A DNA stretch of 64,000 bases from Paenibacillus sabinae T27 (lineage in GTDB: Bacteria; Bacillota; Bacilli; Paenibacillales; Paenibacillaceae), in the NCBI RefSeq assembly GCF_000612505.1, contig NZ_CP004078.1, positions 395,001 through 459,000 of the forward strand. Reading direction: 5' to 3'. How positions within the stretch are numbered: position 1 is the first letter of the stretch; each line of letters opens with the position of its first letter. Below the pieces are notes generated by a model. That model saw nothing but the letters and a program-made list of their open reading frames with translations. It was not told the origin of the DNA and did no database searches. The translations under genes were made by a program, and so were the position numbers. Positions 50,499 to 60,640 of this stretch are shown piece by piece.

Positions 50499-51308
50499 AT
50501 GAAAAAACCGACGATTGTATTTATTCACGGAGCTTTTGTTACACGGGCGAGCTTCGAGCCGCTGATGGGGTATTTCAAGGACAGAGGGTTTGAAGTTTTG
50601 GCGCCGGCCTGGCCTTTCCACGATCAGCCCGTTGCCAAGCTGCGGGAACGTTCCGAAGCCGGCCTTGGCAAGCTTGGACTTGAGGACCTGACGGAATACT
50701 ATGCCAATTTTATCAAGGCGCTGCCGGAAAAACCGATCATCATCGGCCATTCCTTCGGCGGACTGCTGACGCAGCTGATGATGGACCGCGGGCTGGGTTT
50801 GGCGGGAATCGCTATTAATTCCGGGGGCGCCAAAGGCGTGGTGTCGGCTGCCTATCCGACTACGGCGCGTTCCATCTTCGGTATTTTGTCGAAGCCTTGG
50901 CGCAAAACCTTTATGATGTCGCTCAAGGAGTTTAAGTACGCCTTTGTCAACACGCTGGGCAAAGCTGAACAGGAGCGGGCTTACCGGGAGCATGTCGTCC
51001 CGGAGACGACCCGCATCTTCTTCCAGGGAGCCGTCGCCCCATTTGCTTCGAACAGCCCGTTCAAAGTGGACTTTAACAACGGCCGCCGCGGGCCGCTGCT
51101 GATGATTGCCGGGGAGGTCGACCGGATTGTGCCCGCCAGCCTGGTGCGCAAGAATTACAGCTTATACAATCAGCGGTCCGGAGCCGTGACGGATTACAAG
51201 GAATTTCAAGGACGCAGCCACTGGATTATCGCGCAGCCGGGCTGGGAAGAGGTGGCGGATTTCATCGACCTTTGGTTGAAGAAACAGCTGCCGGCCTATG
51301 AAGGGTAA
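50499..51308 (+). CDS. alpha/beta hydrolase under TetR control
   Basis: A 269-residue cytoplasmic alpha/beta hydrolase. FIHGAFVTRASFEPL forms the oxyanion region, the nucleophile Ser is in IIGHSFGGLL near residue 85, the acid is in GEVDRIVP near residue 207, and the His is in GRSHWIIAQPGW near residue 241. No signal peptide. The operator shared with the adjacent TetR gene means it is probably induced by the regulator's ligand, so it may detoxify or degrade that compound. The ATG follows AAAGGAGAAG. Confidence 0.9.
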   Translation: MKKPTIVFIHGAFVTRASFEPLMGYFKDRGFEVLAPAWPFHDQPVAKLRERSEAGLGKLGLEDLTEYYANFIKALPEKPIIIGHSFGGLLTQLMMDRGLGLAGIAINSGGAKGVVSAAYPTTARSIFGILSKPWRKTFMMSLKEFKYAFVNTLGKAEQERAYREHVVPETTRIFFQGAVAPFASNSPFKVDFNNGRRGPLLMIAGEVDRIVPASLVRKNYSLYNQRSGAVTDYKEFQGRSHWIIAQPGWEEVADFIDLWLKKQLPAYEG

Positions 51309-51676
51309 GTTTTGACATCATAGGCGAAGACAGAACGGCACAAGAAAATCAGCGGCAATTCGGCCGGCCAGGCATTCCTGGACGGCTTTTTGCTGTTCTA
51401 GGCTCTCCCTGGCATCACGAATTTGTTTAGCTGAAAATCGCTTAATTTGCCGTAAATTCGCCGGTGGCCAGATTTGCGGACCGCGAAATATGCAGAAATG
51501 TTTTTAAATCCGGGCTTTTTCGTATAAGATGGAGATAAAACCTTTTTTTGAAATTCGGAGCTCTGCATCTGCAGAAATAGATATAGAATGAGAACTTTTC
51601 CGGCGAAACGGCTGCCGCCTCGGGGCATCGAAGCGGGATGTCCGTTTTGGCCTGTTCAAAAAGACAGGAGATCACG
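51309..51676. other. intergenic region before the SNF2 gene
   Basis: A 368-base stretch. A weak GCCGGCCAGG...CCTGG...GGC hairpin with TTTTT lies near 51358-51397 and may end the hydrolase transcript. The middle is AT-rich without a convincing gene. The promoter of the helicase gene must lie here but is not clear. Confidence 0.45.
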
Positions 51677-54600
51677 ATGACAAAGCATCTGTATGCAATG
51701 TGGCTGGGGGATGTTTTATTTTGCTTCTCCGGTGAGACTTCGGAACCCAAAGTAGATGCCTGGACTCGTGTGGTCAAGCGGCTGGAGCTGGGCGGGGGGC
51801 AGCGGCCGTTCGCGGGAGCCGCGCTTCGCTTGGCTGAAGTAAGGTACCCTGCGGCCAGAGCCGAAGGCAGAGCGTCCCGCCGGCCGATGGCCGGACGAAT
51901 GCTCGAAGGGCTTGCTCTGTCGCCGAAAGACGCGTTCGAGCTGCTGCTCGCCTGGGACGAGACGCTATGCGAGCGGCAGGGCATCGCTCCCGGAGGGGAG
52001 ATGGGCTACTGGGCGGCGGCGGCGCGCTTTGCGCTGGAGCTGCTGGCTACAGGCGGCATCGCTCCGGGAGCTGTGCTTCCCCGGCCGGCGGGCTCGCGGC
52101 GGCGCGGTGGGGAACAGGCGGCGGAAACGTGCTGGATTCCCGTCTTCAGAGAGCCGGGTCAGCGGGAAGCCTTTTTGCAGTTCTCCGCCTCCATGCCGGC
52201 GCTGGCGCTCAGCTCGTCAACCCCGCAGGGGAGCGAACCGGCCTCACGGGAAGAAGCGGGGGCGGCGGTGCTGTACTCCTTCCTTCAAGCGGTAATCAAC
52301 GCGGAAGTCAAAGGGGTCGTGGCCGGAATGGAGCAGGAGCTTGCCCCATACAAGGCCAACTACCGGCGGGGCCGGTCGCCATTGACGGAGCTGTGGTGGA
52401 ACAGCCTGCTTACGGGCAGCCGCGACATTCCGGTTCAGGGCACGCCCGCCGAGGTCACGGAGCTGCTCGAGGCGGTTAACGCCCCGGCAGCCGGCAATAT
52501 TCCCAGCTTCGGAGCGACGGAGGAGCAGAGCGGCCAGTTCGGCCTCGGACTAAGGCTCGAGCCGCCGAAAGAGGATGAAGAGATATGGCGGCTGTCTTTC
52601 TGGGCCGAGGGGCGGGAAGAGAGCGGATTCTGGCTGCCGGCGGAGATGATCTGGAGCAGCAGAGACCGGGAGTTTACGCTCTGGGGCAAACGCTACAGGG
52701 GGATTCAGGAGCAGCTCCTTGCGGCGCTGGGCCGGGCGGCCGAATGGTCGCCGGACATCTCGCAGGCGCTTGCGTCTCCTGCCCCGACCGGCGTGAGCCT
52801 TGAGCCGGAGCAGCTGTATGTATTCCTTAAGGAGACGGTGCAGAAGCTGACCGCCCGGGGAATCACTGTCCAGCTGCCTTCGCGCTGGAGCAAGGAGGGA
52901 CGCCGCCGGATCGGCATGAGGCTGAAAATGCAGCTGCCGGAACTTCCGGCCGGACCGCAGGCGCTTGCACTCGGCATGGAAGCGCTGGTGTCCTTCAAGA
53001 TCGAAGCTTCCCTCGGCGACAGTTCCGTCAGCGCGGAGGAGCTGGGGGCGCTGCTGGCCGCCGGGGTTCCTTTTGTAAAGTTCCGGGGAGAATGGATCGA
53101 GGTAGACCCTAAGGAAATCCGCCAGGTCCTCCGGTATATGAAACGCCATCAGAGCGGCGAAATGTCCACTTCGGACTGGATGCGCCTTGAAGCCGAGGCG
53201 GGAGAGGAACGGCTGTGGAAGGGAATGCCTGTAACCGGCATGGAAACGACCGGCCTGCTGGCCTCTCTGCTGCGCGGGGATGCCGCGCAGAGTCCGCCTG
53301 AGCTGCCGGTTCCCGGGGAACTGAAGGGAACGCTGCGTCCTTACCAGGAACGGGGCTACCAATGGCTGAGCGTTATGAGCGAGCTCGGCTTCGGCGTCTG
53401 CCTCGCCGACGATATGGGCCTTGGCAAGACGATCCAGGTCATCGCGAGTCTGCTCAGACGCAGGCACTCGGGGGCAAAGCCCGGAGTGGTCAAGGCGATA
53501 ACCGCCGCGGGACAAGGCGTCGGGCCGAAGGCGAGCGGCGGCCGGGCGGGCCACGGCCTGCGCCAATGGACGGCCGCAGACAGCGATCCGGTGCTAATCC
53601 TGTGTCCGACCTCGCTGCTCGGCAACTGGCAGCGGGAGCTGCGGCGGTTCTCGCCAACGCTTGGCGTCTACATCCATCACGGAAGTCGCCGGGTACGCGG
53701 CGCGGCCTTCCGGGAGCAGGCGGTCAGCCATGATATCGTGCTGACCACGTACCATTTGGCCGGCAGGGACAGCGAGGACCTTGCCTCGGTGTCCTGGTCG
53801 ACCGTGGTGCTGGACGAAGCCCAGTACATCAAGAATTACCGGACCAAGCAGGCGCAAAGCGTCATGCGGCTCGCCGCCCCCCACCGGATCGCCATGACCG
53901 GAACGCCGGTGGAGAACAGGCTGGGCGAGCTGTGGTCGATTTTTCATTTTCTGAACCCGGGATATCTCGGCACTTTTCATTCCTTCCGCGAGCGTTACGG
54001 GACTGGTGAAGGGATGGAACGGCTGCGGGAGCTGCACCGGCTTGTGTCGCCTTTTTTGCTGCGCAGACTCAAGAGCGACCCCGACATATCCAAGGATCTG
54101 CCGGAGAAGCTGGAGCTGAAATCGTACTGCGCGCTGACGGAGCACCAGGCGCTATTGTACCAGGGCGTCGTCAACGAAATGCTGGATACGATCGGGGAGA
54201 GCACGGGGATGGCCCGGCGGGGACTGGTGCTGTCTTCCTTGACCAAGCTGAAGCAAATCTGCGACCATCCCCAGCTTTTTCTCAAGGAAGAAGGCCGGGC
54301 CAGCCGAAACGATCAGTCCGGCAAAATGGAGGCCATGTTCGAGGTGCTGGACAGCATTTCAGAGCTTGGGGAGTCGGCGCTTATTTTTACCCAGTACGTG
54401 GCGATGGGCGAGCTGCTGGTGAACAGATTGGCCAAGCGCTACGGCAAGACGCCGCTGTTCCTGCACGGAGGGGTGTCGAAGCGGGACCGCGACGAAATGG
54501 TGCGTTCTTTCCAGGAAGGGGAGGGAACGGCATTCTTCGTTCTGTCGCTTAAGGCGGGCGGAGTAGGGCTGAATCTGACCCGTGCCAATCACGTCTTGCA

Positions 54601-54853
54601 TTACGACCGCTGGTGGAATCCTGCAGTGGAGAATCAGGCGACGGACCGGGCCTTCCGGATCGGGCAGCTGAAGAACGTGCAGGTTCATAAGCTGATCTGC
54701 CAGGGAACGCTGGAGGAGAGAATCGACGAATTGATCGAGCGGAAAAAGAATCTCTCCGAGCAGGTGGTCGGCTCCGGCGAGAACTGGCTGACCGAGATGT
54801 CGGATCGCGAGCTGAAGGAATTGATCGAGCTGCAGAATCAGGACTGGATGTAG
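51677..54853 (+). CDS. SNF2-family helicase
   Basis: A 1058-residue Swi2/Snf2 ATPase. The first 550 residues are a poorly conserved accessory region (SNF2_assoc-like). The core has Walker A DDMGLGKTIQ near residue 575, LILCPTSLLGNWQRE, the DEAH-box variant DEAQYIKN near residue 715, TGTPVENR, and, in the C-terminal RecA lobe, SLKAGGVGLNLTRANHV and the arginine finger region DRAFRIGQ. A Gly/Ala-rich insert (about residues 600-630) sits between motifs I and Ia. Bacterial members translocate on DNA or displace RNA polymerase. The ATG follows AGGAGATCACG. The next gene is a probable companion. Confidence 0.92.
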   Translation: MTKHLYAMWLGDVLFCFSGETSEPKVDAWTRVVKRLELGGGQRPFAGAALRLAEVRYPAARAEGRASRRPMAGRMLEGLALSPKDAFELLLAWDETLCERQGIAPGGEMGYWAAAARFALELLATGGIAPGAVLPRPAGSRRRGGEQAAETCWIPVFREPGQREAFLQFSASMPALALSSSTPQGSEPASREEAGAAVLYSFLQAVINAEVKGVVAGMEQELAPYKANYRRGRSPLTELWWNSLLTGSRDIPVQGTPAEVTELLEAVNAPAAGNIPSFGATEEQSGQFGLGLRLEPPKEDEEIWRLSFWAEGREESGFWLPAEMIWSSRDREFTLWGKRYRGIQEQLLAALGRAAEWSPDISQALASPAPTGVSLEPEQLYVFLKETVQKLTARGITVQLPSRWSKEGRRRIGMRLKMQLPELPAGPQALALGMEALVSFKIEASLGDSSVSAEELGALLAAGVPFVKFRGEWIEVDPKEIRQVLRYMKRHQSGEMSTSDWMRLEAEAGEERLWKGMPVTGMETTGLLASLLRGDAAQSPPELPVPGELKGTLRPYQERGYQWLSVMSELGFGVCLADDMGLGKTIQVIASLLRRRHSGAKPGVVKAITAAGQGVGPKASGGRAGHGLRQWTAADSDPVLILCPTSLLGNWQRELRRFSPTLGVYIHHGSRRVRGAAFREQAVSHDIVLTTYHLAGRDSEDLASVSWSTVVLDEAQYIKNYRTKQAQSVMRLAAPHRIAMTGTPVENRLGELWSIFHFLNPGYLGTFHSFRERYGTGEGMERLRELHRLVSPFLLRRLKSDPDISKDLPEKLELKSYCALTEHQALLYQGVVNEMLDTIGESTGMARRGLVLSSLTKLKQICDHPQLFLKEEGRASRNDQSGKMEAMFEVLDSISELGESALIFTQYVAMGELLVNRLAKRYGKTPLFLHGGVSKRDRDEMVRSFQEGEGTAFFVLSLKAGGVGLNLTRANHVLHYDRWWNPAVENQATDRAFRIGQLKNVQVHKLICQGTLEERIDELIERKKNLSEQVVGSGENWLTEMSDRELKELIELQNQDWM

Positions 54854-54900
54854 CCCGGATCTCCAATAAAACAAGGTGAAGCAAGCCGCGGAGGGATGAT

Positions 54901-55653
54901 ATGACGGAGACGATGAACATGGTGCTGAAAGCCGCGCCGGGAGTACTGACGGCCGTATGGACGCCCGCATCCGGCCAGGCTGCCGTTGACGATGCCGGCG
55001 GTGCGGGGACAGCGGGCTCGCCGCAGGCATCCCCGGAATTCCGGCAGGTCCTGAAGATGGAGGTATGGCCGCTGTCCCGGCGCCAGGAGGCGATCAAGCG
55101 ACTTGCCGGGAGTCCGGGGGAATTGTACGGCCTGCTCAAAGGGCGTCTCCCGGCATGGCTGGCCGAATTCGGGCTGTGGCCGGACGAGTCTGAGCTTGCG
55201 GTCCCGGATACGAATGACGAAGCCGCGAATAAAGAGGCAATAGCGAAGGTGAGGGAACGGCTGGCGAAGGAGCCGCTGACCGCGCTCGCGCTTCGCGGCC
55301 TGCCAAAAGGCGAGCTGACGGACGAGATCTTCGCGCTCTGGGCACGGGGCACAGGCGGAGAAGCCGGGACGGGGCTGTCTGCCGAGCTGGGCAGACTGGA
55401 GAAGAAGGGGCCGGCGGTGTCCGCCGGAGAATGGCTGGCGGAGGCCTCGGCCGAGGGTTCGCTTCACCAGCCGGGCCCCGCGTTCCTTGAGGTTCGGGAC
55501 CGGTCTGTTCCGGACTCTCCCTCCATCGCTCCTTCGATGGAGGACTGGAAGGCGCTGCTGCCGAATGTGCCCCGCGCGCAGGAGGGGCTGGAGCTGATTA
55601 TGCGGCGGGCCGCCGAGGCTGCTGCCCGGAGGGCGGCGAAGCTGGAGAAGTAG
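54901..55653 (+). CDS. hypothetical protein adjacent to the SNF2 helicase gene
   Basis: A 250-residue soluble protein I do not recognise. It is rich in Ala, Gly, Pro and Glu, has a low-complexity segment near residues 25-45, a helical middle, and ends in an Ala/Arg-rich helix (RRAAEAAARRAAKLEK) suited to nucleic-acid or protein contact. SNF2 genes in Bacillales often have a SWIM zinc-finger gene as neighbour. No zinc finger is present here, so it could be a truncated or diverged relative. The start follows GGAGGGATGAT, 47 bases after the helicase stop. Confidence 0.7.
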   Translation: MTETMNMVLKAAPGVLTAVWTPASGQAAVDDAGGAGTAGSPQASPEFRQVLKMEVWPLSRRQEAIKRLAGSPGELYGLLKGRLPAWLAEFGLWPDESELAVPDTNDEAANKEAIAKVRERLAKEPLTALALRGLPKGELTDEIFALWARGTGGEAGTGLSAELGRLEKKGPAVSAGEWLAEASAEGSLHQPGPAFLEVRDRSVPDSPSIAPSMEDWKALLPNVPRAQEGLELIMRRAAEAAARRAAKLEK

Positions 55654-55706
55654 CCTGCTCTACAGCCTGCGGCGTGTCCGAGACACAAGCGTATGCTGGA
55701 ACAGGA

Positions 55707-55748
55707 AAGCCCCGCGGCTGTGGAAACAAGCCGCGGGGCTCTTTTTTG
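55707..55748 (+). terminator. terminator after the SNF2 unit
   Basis: AGCCCCGCGGCT pairs with AGCCGCGGGGCT around GTGGAAACA, followed by C and T6. Confidence 0.93.
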
Positions 55749-55819
55749 TCCGATGAAATTCAGCCAGCTTTCCCGGCTTCCGGCAAGCCTCAGACCTTCC
55801 GGTCATAAGCTTGTCCGCC

Positions 55820-56518
55820 TCAAGACAGCTCCAGAATCTCCCGGCGCAGGCGAAGCATTTTCTTGTCCAGCTCGTCGGCGGCTCGTGCGGCGCTCTTCAG
55901 CTCATCCGCAACATGGGCCGGCAACTGCTTGTCGTATTTGTAATAGAGAATGTGCTCCATGCTCGCCCAGAAATCCATGGCCAGCGTCCGAAGCTGGATT
56001 TCGGCCTTTACCCATTTCGTTCCGTCCAGAAGAATGAGCGGCACGGCGACGATCACATGCAGGCTTTGATACCCGTTCGGCTTCGGCTGGGCGATGTAGT
56101 CCTTGATTTCCAGCACGCGGATATCTTCCCTGGCGCTAAAATGATCGGCCAACCGGTAAATATCTTTGACAAAAGCGCAGACAATCCGCATGCCGGCGAT
56201 ATCGTGAATATGCGTTTCGATATTCTCGAAGCTGAGGGCGTACCCTTTGCGTTCCAGTTTTTGCAGGATGCTCTTCGGCTCCTTAACCCGGCTCTTGATA
56301 TGTTCAATCGGACTGTACCCGTCCCGCATCTTCCATTCGGTCTTCAGCGTCTCGACTTTGTTCTCAAGCTCTTTAAGGGCCAGGTGGTAAAGAGCAGGCA
56401 TTTTCTTGAATTCGTCAAGCTGCCTGGACAGCTCCTCGTTTAATTCCAAACGGCCCAAATCCTGAACGTGAACCTGCAGTTGATCCAGTGTTAGCATTCT
56501 GCGATCTTGTTCTTTCAC
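55820..56518 (-). CDS. small alarmone synthetase (RelQ/YjbM-like)
   Basis: A 232-residue stand-alone (p)ppGpp synthetase domain that transfers pyrophosphate from ATP to GDP or GTP. Conserved segments are HIHDIAGMRIVCAFVKDIYRL near residue 95, PNGYQSLHVIVAVPL near residue 140, and EIQLRTLAMDFWASMEHILYYK near residue 170. No hydrolase HD domain is present, as in RelQ/YjbM and RelP/YwaC. A GTG at 56518 is chosen because GGGAGAG lies five bases upstream; the frame is open further. Monocistronic. Confidence 0.9.
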   Translation of the reverse strand: MKEQDRRMLTLDQLQVHVQDLGRLELNEELSRQLDEFKKMPALYHLALKELENKVETLKTEWKMRDGYSPIEHIKSRVKEPKSILQKLERKGYALSFENIETHIHDIAGMRIVCAFVKDIYRLADHFSAREDIRVLEIKDYIAQPKPNGYQSLHVIVAVPLILLDGTKWVKAEIQLRTLAMDFWASMEHILYYKYDKQLPAHVADELKSAARAADELDKKMLRLRREILELS

Positions 56519-56789
56519 GGATACTCTCCCGAATTTAGTATTTATTCGCCCCTTCATTTTAACCGATGTGAACCGCCGGATGCAAAATTTTCCACCTGTA
56601 TCCAGTTTATTATCCGCCCCTTTGAAGGCGCTTCGCGCTTATATCAGGAACAACGGCCGTGGGTTCATCATAAAAAGCCCCGCTCTTCTTAGCAAAAAGC
56701 TTCCCGATGATCAGACTAATGCCAAACGGGCGCATATGGAAGCTCTCTGCCGAAAAGAAAAAGGCATTCTGGGAAGAGGAAACGCTTAC
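56519..56789. other. intergenic region, no feature identified
   Basis: About 270 bases between the alarmone synthetase gene and a small minus-strand frame. I see no convincing gene, and no clear promoter or terminator. Confidence 0.4.
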
Positions 56790-57011
56790 TTATTTATGGG
56801 CATTTATGGGCGAGCCGTCCTCGCCGTATCCCTTGTCGCGGTAGACCGTATCCTCCAGCTTGACCTCGAACTCTCCCGCTTCGCCCCGCATATCCTGAAC
56901 CAGCCTGTGTTTAAGGGATACATAGTAGCTTTCATTGTCCGTCACGATAATCCCTCCAGCTTCGGTGAGATTTGTCAGCATCATTTTTAAGTAATATACA
57001 CGAGACGACAA
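56790..57011 (-). CDS. possible small hypothetical protein
   Basis: A 73-residue minus-strand frame with plausible protein composition (LTEAGGIIVTDNESYYVSLKH, partly quoted). It lacks a good ribosome-binding site at the TTG at 57011 or at the internal ATGs near 56983. It could be a real small protein with a poorly defined start, or a remnant. I recognise no family. Confidence 0.4.
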   Translation of the reverse strand: MSSRVYYLKMMLTNLTEAGGIIVTDNESYYVSLKHRLVQDMRGEAGEFEVKLEDTVYRDKGYGEDGSPINAHK

Positions 57012-57184
57012 ATAATGAATCTGGCCGTCACATTTGGTATGATAGAGACATAGTTTCCGGCGGCCTCGTGCGGTTGCTTGTTTGGCCCAGAAATCAAGTG
57101 GAAACGGATACCCTCCTGTAAGGCGGACGCCGTTTCATTTTCGCCGGTGCTATGTTTGGCTCATTGTGAGAAGGGGGACTATCT

Positions 57185-57940
57185 ATGAATCTGTTGCAGC
57201 GCATTAAAGACGGAGCCACCCGGGTTAGCGAAAAAGCGCAAAACTCCGTGGAGATCGGCAAGCTGAACAGCCAAATTTCCGATATTGAGCACGAAATGGA
57301 AATGGAATTTCTGAAGATGGGCAAGATCTTTTATGAGGGATACCGCTCCAGGGATTTATCTCTGGCTGAAGGTCAAATGACAGAAATGTCCCGCTCCTGC
57401 CTCAGACTTCAGGATAAAATCGACGCTCTGCGCTCGCGCATCGCCGAACTCAAAAATGAACGACTCTGCAAATGCGGATTTATTGCCCCGCTGGACGCAA
57501 ATTTCTGCCCGCACTGCGGACGCAAAATGGAGCAGGCCGCAAGCGCTCCCGCTCCGGTCATTTACGCTCCGGCACCGGATCGGCAAACGGATGAACAGGA
57601 CAGACGGGGGGCTTCGGCGGGGCCGCAGGAGGAACCGGAGCTTTATGACTACAGCCATGACGACAGCGAGGAAGAAGAGCTTCCGCTCCCGGCTCCGGTA
57701 GCCGAGTATGCCGGGAACGTGCAGGATACGGAGCGTGAACGCCGCCTGGCCGATGAGCTGGAACGGGAGCGGGAAAGGCAGCTTGAGCTCGACCGGCGTA
57801 TCCGGGATTGGCAGGGTAAGGGTCACGAGGAGACGGAAGAAGACACCGGCCCGCGCGAGACGGTGAAATGCCAGATTTGCCGGGCGGACCTGCCCAAAGG
57901 CTCCATGTGGTGTCCGCGCTGCGGATCGGAACAGATTTAG
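57185..57940 (+). CDS. coiled-coil protein with two zinc ribbons
   Basis: A 251-residue soluble protein. Residues 1-95 form a helical, probably coiled-coil region. A first zinc ribbon (CKCGFIAP...FCPHCGRK, residues 95-120) follows, then a Pro/Glu/Asp-rich linker, a charged helix (about 180-215) and a second zinc ribbon at the end (CQICRADLPKGSMWCPRCG). Similar proteins in Bacillales are annotated only as zinc-ribbon domain proteins. The ATG follows AGAAGGGGGACTATCT. The TrmB-like regulator gene starts 36 bases later and may be in the same operon. Confidence 0.82.
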   Translation: MNLLQRIKDGATRVSEKAQNSVEIGKLNSQISDIEHEMEMEFLKMGKIFYEGYRSRDLSLAEGQMTEMSRSCLRLQDKIDALRSRIAELKNERLCKCGFIAPLDANFCPHCGRKMEQAASAPAPVIYAPAPDRQTDEQDRRGASAGPQEEPELYDYSHDDSEEEELPLPAPVAEYAGNVQDTERERRLADELERERERQLELDRRIRDWQGKGHEETEEDTGPRETVKCQICRADLPKGSMWCPRCGSEQI

Positions 57941-57976
57941 TCTTACACTCAGCCGGCCTTGGGAGGGATGACAGAA

Positions 57977-58816
57977 ATGGAACAATTGCTGCTGCATCTG
58001 CGCAGTCTGGGCTTTACGGAAATGGAGTCCAAAATTATGGTGGAGCTGGCGGCGATCGGTCAATCCTCCGGATATGAGGTGGCAAAACGCCTCGGTGTCT
58101 CCAGGTCCAATGTGTATGCCGCGCTTCAGCGCCTGACCCAGCAGGGGTATGTGCGCTGCGGCGACGGAGAGCCGGCCCGGTACAGCGTCCTGGCCCCGGA
58201 AGAGCTCTCGAAGATGATCTCCGGGCGGGTTCAGGCGTCTCTCGCCTTCGTTCAAAGCGAAATGCCGCGCGGCGGCTCGGTCAGCAGCACCTTTTATAAT
58301 GTGGAAGGCGAGCGCAATGTCATGGATGCGCTGATCCGCCAGCTTAACGCGGCGGAGCATGAGATTGTCGTCGACGTATGGCGGGAGGAAGCCTCGCTGC
58401 TGCGCAGCGAGCTGGAGCAGGCCGAGCGGCGCGGAGTGAGGCTCCTCTGGGCTTTTGACGGCGGCAATGCCGCAAGCCCGTACCTGCCGTGGCCGCCTCT
58501 TGCCGGGATGGAGGAAGCCGAAGGCCGCAAGTTCTCATTCGTGGTCGACCGGCGGTGGTGCATGCTCGGCATGCGCGGCGGCGGGGATGGAACGGCCCAG
58601 GCAGTCGTGACCGAGCACCGGGTATTGGTGGACCTGCTGCTGGGCCATTTCATGCAGGAAATGGTGTTGTTCGAGCTGGAGCAGGATATGGGACCCGAAC
58701 TGGAACGGCGATACGGCCATCGCTACCGGAGCATTTACGGTAAATATATCGGAAGCGAAGACGAAGCGGAACGGATGGAGGCAGGGGCTCCGGGGAACAC
58801 TCGGGATGGTGACTAG
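57977..58816 (+). CDS. TrmB-family transcriptional regulator
   Basis: A 279-residue protein with an N-terminal winged helix of TrmB type (LRSLGFTEMESKIMVELAAIG; recognition helix VSRSNVYAALQRL) and a C-terminal PLD-like or sugar-binding domain (EIVVDVWREEASLLRSELEQ, partly quoted). TrmB proteins are best known from archaea and respond to sugars; bacterial members are less studied. The ATG at 57977 follows GGGAGGG at nine bases; earlier in-frame starts abut or precede that site. Targets are unknown, with the zinc-ribbon gene upstream and a small gene downstream as candidates. Confidence 0.85.
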   Translation: MEQLLLHLRSLGFTEMESKIMVELAAIGQSSGYEVAKRLGVSRSNVYAALQRLTQQGYVRCGDGEPARYSVLAPEELSKMISGRVQASLAFVQSEMPRGGSVSSTFYNVEGERNVMDALIRQLNAAEHEIVVDVWREEASLLRSELEQAERRGVRLLWAFDGGNAASPYLPWPPLAGMEEAEGRKFSFVVDRRWCMLGMRGGGDGTAQAVVTEHRVLVDLLLGHFMQEMVLFELEQDMGPELERRYGHRYRSIYGKYIGSEDEAERMEAGAPGNTRDGD

Positions 58817-58862
58817 CCTTCAACCGCAAATAGGCCAAACCATGCCAGGGAGGTGAAGAAGA

Positions 58863-59168
58863 ATGGAGTGTATCGTTCATTTTGAAGTGCTGCATTCGAA
58901 AGGGCCCAAAGCGCTGCGGGGGCTGCTGTTTCTTGACGAGGGAGCGGCTCCGACCGAGAGCCAGCTGATTGACATGTTTAAGGACATGAAGTTCAATGTA
59001 AGGCTCGATGACCGGGAGAAACTGATATTCAAGCCTGTAGACGCGGGGGCCGACTATTCCGAGATCCGGATCACCGGCTATGACGCGGGTGACAAAAAAT
59101 CCGGGGAAGATCATGATTTGAAATCGATCGTCAGCAATCTGCTGCCGCCGAAGCCGTCAGGTCTTTGA
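58863..59168 (+). CDS. small hypothetical protein
   Basis: A 101-residue soluble protein of mixed alpha/beta composition starting MECIVHFEVLHSKGPKALRG. I know no function. The ATG follows GGGAGGTGAAGA at good spacing, and the gene is 46 bases downstream of the TrmB-like regulator, so it probably belongs to the same operon. A hairpin follows directly. Confidence 0.72.
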   Translation: MECIVHFEVLHSKGPKALRGLLFLDEGAAPTESQLIDMFKDMKFNVRLDDREKLIFKPVDAGADYSEIRITGYDAGDKKSGEDHDLKSIVSNLLPPKPSGL

Positions 59169-59177
59169 ACCGGTCGT

Positions 59178-59844
<667 letters not shown>

Positions 59845-59949
59845 GGCCCTTGGGGGCCGTGCCCCGGTAAGGTGCGGGATGAACGAAGCTGGGGAATGAC
59901 GTGCCCCGGGCCGATAGGCGGCTGGCGATGTGCTGGAGGTGCGTCGGGT

Positions 59950-60112
59950 GAGGCCATACGGAGGCTGATGCGCGGGAAGGCGCGCCTGGTGAAGTGATGC
60001 GGAGGCCGATGCGGGGAAGGTGCGCCTAGTGAGGCGATGCGGAGGGTGATGTGAGGGAAGACGCGTCGTTGAGAGGCGATGGATGCGGAGGTCGCAGCGT
60101 GGAAGGCGCGCC
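59950..60112. repeat. degenerate 40-bp tandem repeat
   Basis: About four imperfect units of 40-41 bp, with a core like GAGGCGATGCGGAGG-YGATG and GGGAAGGCGCGCC. Units begin near 59950, 59991, 60031 and 60071. The stretch has no supported gene. Confidence 0.6.
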
Positions 60113-60239
60113 GCGGGTAAGAGGCCGGGAAAGAAGCGCCCCGGCATGTTAGGCTGGCCGAGCGATACGCTCCGAGCCCTTTGATCCGGCGGTCTGCGAA
60201 CTGGGCGTTGGTCGTTCATTTGGACAACGGGCGAAAGTC

Positions 60240-60470
60240 CCTCCCATGCGTGGTTTCAGTCGATTAAAGGGAAAAAGTACCGTTTATTTCAGAGTAAACC
60301 GCCCTTATTGGAGAATAAAAGGGAATTTCTCCGCTTTATTTTAGATTAAGTCCTCTTTTCGAGCCGTTTGTTCGAATTTAGAGGGAGAAATTCCAGCTTA
60401 AATAATAAAAAAGGAATAAATGCAAAATTAAAAGGGAGTTTTTCCCTCTTATTTTCAAGCCAGCTTCTTT
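60240..60470. repeat. AT-rich repeat cluster with GGGAGAAATTCC words
   Basis: GGGAATTTCTCCGC (about 60325), GGGAGAAATTCCAGC (about 60383) and GGGAGTTTTTCCCTC (about 60432) are variants of the word found at 16.4-16.6 kb. They are spaced about 50-60 bp apart in AT-rich sequence between genes. Confidence 0.5.
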
Positions 60471-60589
60471 TTGAGCCCGGAAAGGGCTGGTGGTTTTCAT
60501 CCGTTGAGTAGAGGGCATATATGCAATGAATGAATCGGGTGAACAGGAGGTCCTCCTCCCAATGGGGGATTGGGCCGCCGGACTCCGGA

Positions 60590-60640
60590 AAAATAAGCAG
60601 CCGTTATAACCGGGTGAAATGGCCCGCTATAACGGCTGCT
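60590..60640. terminator. terminator at the end of the lipid kinase unit
   Basis: AGCAGCCGTTATA pairs with TATAACGGCTGCT, with an inner CCGGG/CCCG region, with T-rich tracts on both sides (TTATTTTTCC on the minus strand, GTTTTGTT on the plus strand). It lies 130 bases past the lipid kinase stop. Confidence 0.85.
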
